This document shows positions 56,627-56,856 of a DNA stretch of 56,856 nucleotides, one piece after another. The notes under the pieces are model-generated. The model worked only from the letters and a program-made list of their open reading frames with translations. It was not told the origin of the DNA and did no database searches. The position numbers and the translations under genes are program-made. Source of the DNA: an uncultured Pelagibacteraceae bacterium. Lineage in GTDB: Bacteria > Pseudomonadota > Alphaproteobacteria > Pelagibacterales > Pelagibacteraceae. The stretch's first letter is position 1. Every line of letters begins with the position of its first letter. The DNA lies in assembly GCA_902636025.1 (NCBI GenBank), contig CACPQG010000004.1, positions 1 to 56,856 of the forward strand, written 5' to 3'.

Positions 56627-56856
56627 ATCTTGAAACAGAAGCAATTACTTCACAAGCAATAGCTTTTTCCTTTCCTATAATTCCTAGTTTCTCAGTTGTT
56701 TTCCCTTTTATATTAATTTGATCTTGGGAAATTTCACAAATATTGGATATTGATTTAATTAGTTTCTTCTTAATTTTTGAAATTTTTGGTGTTTGTGTAA
56801 TTATATTAATATCAAGATTGTTTATATAATAATCACTTTTCTTTACTTCTTTAATT
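56619..56856 (-). CDS. ispF: 2-C-methyl-D-erythritol 2,4-cyclodiphosphate synthase, 3' part
   Basis: Reading the minus strand from the window edge, an open frame of 78 codons ends at the TAA at 56621-56619. It contains INNLDINIITQTPKISK and IKGKTTEKLGIIGKEKAIAC, the C-terminal signature of IspF (TTEKLGF-like), which forms the cyclodiphosphate in the MEP pathway. In many alphaproteobacteria IspF is the C-terminal half of a bifunctional IspDF; the start lies outside the window, so which form this is cannot be told. It overlaps pgpA by 8 bp. Confidence 0.88.
   Translation of the reverse strand, partial: IKEVKKSDYYINNLDINIITQTPKISKIKKKLIKSISNICEISQDQINIKGKTTEKLGIIGKEKAIACEVIASVSRYD

Noticed and set aside
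1-56856. CRISPR arrays, insertion sequences, prophage, toxin-antitoxin or secondary-metabolite loci
   Set aside because: No spaced direct repeats, transposase or phage-like proteins or unexplained gene clusters; nearly every base lies in a recognised housekeeping gene.

Overview
The window is a dense, very AT-rich alphaproteobacterial chromosome segment, most consistent with the SAR11 clade (Pelagibacterales). The reasons are Lys/Asn/Ile-rich proteins, spacers of 0-120 bp, many 1-14 bp start/stop overlaps, no mobile DNA, and gene order matching alphaproteobacterial housekeeping blocks with pieces missing. This assignment rests on recognised protein families and gene order; no database search was run.

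Layout. 1-264: a DUF1289 gene (minus) and the first codons of a further gene. 346-6519: tRNA-Leu, then the proteostasis genes tig, clpP, clpX and lon, then tRNA-Val and tRNA-Asp. 6630-20503: a complete 14-gene nuoA-N operon for respiratory complex I, preceded by a near-ideal GATAAT-N-ATTATC palindrome. 20503-30072: birA, coaX, rnj, proS, lolC, lolD and dnaE. 30081-41771: a structured leader, then rpsB, tsf, frr, uppS, cdsA, dxr, bamA, skp, fabZ, lpxD, lpxA, lpxI and lpxB, covering translation factors, isoprenoid and phospholipid steps, outer-membrane assembly and lipid A synthesis. 41751-49166 (minus): gltX, lexA with its own SOS box, trpC, trpD, trpG, trpE and ppiD. 49225-55679: tpiA, secG, pyrG, kdsA, eno, ftsB, lipA and coq10. 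55662-56856 (minus): cinA/pncC, pgpA and the 3' end of ispF.

How the genes work together. The lipoprotein exporter LolCD, BamA/Skp/PpiD, and FabZ/LpxD/LpxA/LpxI/LpxB/KdsA show a lipid A-bearing outer membrane. UppS, Dxr and IspF belong to the MEP isoprenoid route. Complex I couples NADH oxidation to proton translocation. ClpXP, Lon and trigger factor handle protein folding and turnover.

I found no clearly new multi-gene system. The most useful leads are small: the palindrome upstream of nuo, the rpsB leader with pseudoknot potential, the lexA operator, the 10-nt tRNA-Leu/tig junction, and genes missing from otherwise conserved neighbourhoods (pyrH, rseP, the pyruvate dehydrogenase genes, moaC/moeA, gltA). 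No gap exceeds 300 bases; the largest (30073-30193) holds the rpsB promoter and leader.
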